Source of the DNA: an uncultured Coriobacteriales bacterium
GTDB lineage: Bacteria; Actinomycetota; Coriobacteriia; Coriobacteriales; UMGS124
Direction: 5' to 3'
Assembly: GCA_934662525.1 (NCBI GenBank)
Contig: CAKUKJ010000016.1
Coordinates: forward strand, 1 to 15,193
Length of the DNA: 15,193 nt
The position numbers and the translations under genes are program-made. Shown here in pieces: positions 13,585-15,193 of the stretch. The notes beneath the pieces were generated by a model. The model was not told the DNA's origin and searched no databases. It was given only the letters and a program-made list of their open reading frames with translations. The stretch's first letter is position 1; every line of letters begins with the position of its first letter.

Positions 13585-13947
13585 TTACGAAGCAGCTATC
13601 TTACCGGCCTCATAGAGACCGACGCGAACAGCCTGTATGTCGAATTCGCTCAATTCCCCAACAAGCAGCGCATCCTCAACATCCACAAGGTCGACTTCGA
13701 TCGTTTTCGAGCATCGGACCGTCGATTGCTTTGAAAGCCCGGCTTCCTGCCAGTCGCGCAGACGAACCTCGCCAGGGTACTCGGGCCGCGGCCCGTGACC
13801 GGTTACCTTGGCCAAGACAACAAGCGCGCATGCGTTGTCCACCGCCGCAACAACAACCGGGCGCTCCTTGTACGTCCCAGGGCAGTCCTCATATTCGAAA
13901 GGAAGGCGACGGATTTGGAACGGTTCGACCACCTCACTCGTCGTCAT
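13585..13947 (-). CDS. Second PemK/MazF-like toxin
   Basis: The 120-residue protein starts MTTSEVVEPFQIRRLPF and contains AKVTGHGPR at 46-54, PGEVRLRDWQEAGLSKQSTVRCS at 58-80, then TIEVDLVDVEDALLVGELS. It is a clear homologue of the toxin at 12574-12915 through AKVTxHxPR, PGExxLxDWxxAGLxKxSxVRCS and the following I-x-(V/I) strand. The N-terminal tryptophan of the usual motif (EIWLVRF) is replaced (QIRRLPF), so activity could be altered. ATG 13947 overlaps the antitoxin gene by 14 bases, the same arrangement as the first pair, although the antitoxin belongs to another family. A decayed third copy appears to lie just beyond it. It is likely an RNA-cleaving toxin held by the antitoxin. Confidence 0.68.
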   Translation of the reverse strand: MTTSEVVEPFQIRRLPFEYEDCPGTYKERPVVVAAVDNACALVVLAKVTGHGPRPEYPGEVRLRDWQEAGLSKQSTVRCSKTIEVDLVDVEDALLVGELSEFDIQAVRVGLYEAGKIAAS

Positions 13948-14194
13948 CGTCGTTCCAGTCTGCCGGGAAAACAAGCCGGCCGTCCACCTTCTTCGCTTTG
14001 GGAGACGCGCCCGGCACAATTGTCGGACCGGTGCAATCCGCGCTTGCATACAGCGAGAAGGGGACTCGCTTCTGAATCACAAGCTGGCGAAGCGCGAGGT
14101 TGAGGTAGGAGTTGATGCTCAGCCCCATGGACTCAAGCAACGGTGCGACCTCAGCACGCGTCCGCTCGTCATAGCGAATCGTTGTCGTAGGCAT
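13934..14194 (-). CDS. RelB/DinJ-family antitoxin
   Basis: The 86-residue protein has a ribbon-helix-helix N-terminus: TTTIRYDERTRAEVAPLLESMGLSINSYLNLALRQLVIQKRVPF, the typical RelB/DinJ pattern ending in the R(V)PF box. The acidic tail GRLVFPADWNDDDDE follows. The ATG at 14194 has GGAGG 5 bases upstream and an almost ideal promoter 42-70 bases upstream. RelB/DinJ antitoxins normally pair with RelE/YafQ-type toxins. Here the overlapping downstream gene is a PemK/MazF-like toxin, an unusual pairing. The tail motif PADW (77-80) is shared with the AbrB-type antitoxin at 12899-13168. Confidence 0.85.
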   Translation of the reverse strand: MPTTTIRYDERTRAEVAPLLESMGLSINSYLNLALRQLVIQKRVPFSLYASADCTGPTIVPGASPKAKKVDGRLVFPADWNDDDDE

Positions 14195-14235
14195 AATCCC
14201 TCCGCTTAGCTTGCCAGACTTACAGAAATGAATTG

Positions 14236-14264
14236 ATTATGCAGCCGAAACGAAGCCAAGTCAA
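14236..14264 (-). promoter_or_regulatory. Promoter of the RelB/PemK-like operon
   Basis: On the minus strand TTGACT (14264-14259) and CATAAT (14241-14236) are spaced by exactly 17 bases, each five of six matches to the sigma-70 consensus. It reads toward the antitoxin ATG at 14194. Confidence 0.75.
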
Positions 14265-14299
14265 TCACTCAGGCGAAGGCATCGCAGGCTTTTGCCTAC

Positions 14300-14434
14300 T
14301 CAGCGTGGGACGTGGCCATGGGCCGCGAAGTTGCTAAAACCGCGAATGTCGTTCCATGGGTAGCCAGGGTATTCGCCCATGACGTCATCGGACAGGTGCA
14401 GGGCACCCTCAGCACTACGATACACTGGGCTCAT
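14300..14434 (-). pseudogene. HEPN (DUF86-like) toxin remnant
   Basis: The ATG at 14434 overlaps the TGA of the nucleotidyltransferase gene in an ATGA junction, the normal MNT-HEPN arrangement. The 44-residue product ends in YPGYPWNDIRGFSNFAAHGH, matching the HEPN segment PxxPWxxIxGxRNxxxH. The catalytic Rx4H arginine is a serine here (AGC 14335-14333; one base from CGC), and about 50-60 residues of the usual N-terminal helices are missing, consistent with an internal deletion. Ribonuclease activity is therefore very unlikely. Confidence 0.6.
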
Positions 14435-14730
14435 GCCGCCTCATACACCATCACTTGGTCGGCGGGCAGGCAGTCGCGAAATGCGGGCCGCATCGAGCCG
14501 ATGGGGCTGGTGACCAGCTGGGCCGGTCGGCCGATGAGTGACTCTAGCTCCCGGGAAACCTCGTAGAGCTCGACGTAGCCGACGGAAGGGCCGCAAACGA
14601 GACGCAGGTCGACATCGCTCGAGTCCGTCTGCTCGCCCCGCGCGCATGAGCCGAACAGCCAGGCCTGCGAGATGTCATGGCCCTTCAGCACCACGCGCGT
14701 GGCGTCGGCAATCAAATCGATCTTGCCTAT
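14431..14730 (-). pseudogene. MNT-type nucleotidyltransferase, probably decayed (no ATG start)
   Basis: The frame carries the minimal nucleotidyltransferase signature LFGSCARGEQTDSSDVDLRL (GSxxxG...DxD). The third acidic position, usually VDLVT, reads AQLVT, so a metal ligand appears lost. MNT proteins act as antitoxins that adenylylate HEPN RNase toxins. A strong Shine-Dalgarno site (GGGGGAGGT) ends 6 bases before ATA at 14730-14728, exactly where an ATG is expected; an upstream in-frame TTG at 14754 has no ribosome binding site. The gene is therefore either started by a rare codon or inactive. Its stop overlaps the start of the HEPN remnant. About 99 residues are encoded from the ATA. Confidence 0.6.
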
Positions 14731-14795
14731 GCAGGTACCTCCCCCGCTCGTCAATCAGCTTGTTGGTCAGCGTAGCATACGACTGGAAAGCATAA

Positions 14796-15193
14796 TCACG
14801 GCAAACATGTCTTGCTCTTCTTGACCTCCCTCACCAGGAGGTCGATTGCAGCCTGCATGGGGTCCCAGAGCGCAACCCCGTCGATACCGCCGGGGCCAAC
14901 CAGGAGCGGCAGCTCTGTACATCCGAGGATGACATCCGCCTTGCCCAGCCCGCAAACAAACGCAGCGAAGTCGGCCATGACCTCGGCTGTCACCTGGTTT
15001 TGCTTGACAGCCTCAATGAAGTCGCGCAGGCGAGCCTGGATAACCTCATCGGCAGGCTCCACCTCAATCCCGCGCGCGCCAAAACGGTCCTGGTAGATTC
15101 CCGAGGCTATTGTGCCCTCGGAGGCGAGCAGGAAGGCGCCGTTGACGCCCCGCGCTGCGGCGTCGCAGGCAAGCAGGTCAATCATATCTACGA
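14796..15193 (-). CDS. Aspartate/glutamate racemase-family protein (5'-partial)
   Basis: The visible 130 or so residues are the C-terminal half of an Asp/Glu racemase-fold protein: a conserved GAFLLASEGTIASGIYQDRF segment (family: VGLLGTxxTIxSGxYxxxF), GIEVEPADE, and ILGCTELPLL with the second catalytic cysteine. Members invert the chiral centre of aspartate, glutamate or related acids without a cofactor, using two cysteines. The first cysteine would lie outside the window. The frame stays open to the window edge (codons GTA GAT precede the first ATG at 15185), so that ATG is not taken as the start. The tail VREVKKSKTCLP ends at the stop, 42 bases before the nucleotidyltransferase frame. The function does not link obviously to the toxin-antitoxin genes. 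Confidence 0.82.
   Translation of the reverse strand, partial: VDMIDLLACDAAARGVNGAFLLASEGTIASGIYQDRFGARGIEVEPADEVIQARLRDFIEAVKQNQVTAEVMADFAAFVCGLGKADVILGCTELPLLVGPGGIDGVALWDPMQAAIDLLVREVKKSKTCLP

Noticed and set aside
13540..13734. 64-codon plus-strand frame (MMPKYGRATS...) as a small gene
   Set aside because: It is mostly antisense to the PemK-like toxin at 13585-13947, has no ribosome binding site of note, and has no recognisable motif.

Overview
The window is high-GC DNA with the look of an anaerobic gut actinobacterium of the class Coriobacteriia, probably near the Eggerthellaceae. This is inferred from gene content: a membrane-spanning LuxR regulator beside a molybdopterin oxidoreductase operon, a DHA2 transporter fused to CBS domains, and a dense set of toxin-antitoxin genes. 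I could not run any search, so the taxonomy is tentative.

Left part (1-976): the 3' end of a threonine ammonia-lyase gene, then about 690 bases without a convincing gene. The right half of that gap holds a cluster of long palindromes at 688-972.

Respiratory part (977-7838, all on the minus strand): in transcription order, a protein with a duplicated winged-helix-like fold, a Tat-exported DmsA-type molybdoenzyme, its four-cluster ferredoxin subunit (start overlapping the dmsA end by 11 bases), a TorD-type chaperone, an intrinsic terminator, and a LuxR regulator with about 12 membrane spans. Together these look like an exported two-subunit reductase for an unknown electron acceptor, with its maturation chaperone and a likely membrane sensor/regulator. 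No NrfD/DmsC membrane anchor is present.

Transporter part (7839-10244): a 400-base divergent intergenic region with three copies of an AGTTGG(T/C)GA motif, then a DHA2-family MFS exporter carrying a C-terminal CBS pair and followed by a 101-base hairpin whose core is a terminator.

Right part (10322-14754): an AAA-type ATPase with a good promoter, then a string of toxin-antitoxin loci in different states. They are hipB with a hipA cut off by an IS3-family remnant, an AbrB/MazE-type antitoxin with a PemK/MazF-like toxin, fragments of one or two further modules, a RelB/DinJ-type antitoxin with a second PemK/MazF-like toxin, and a decayed MNT-HEPN pair. The two intact toxins are homologous, but their antitoxins have unrelated DNA-binding folds and share a short PADW(D/N)D tail. 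The window ends inside an aspartate/glutamate racemase-family gene.
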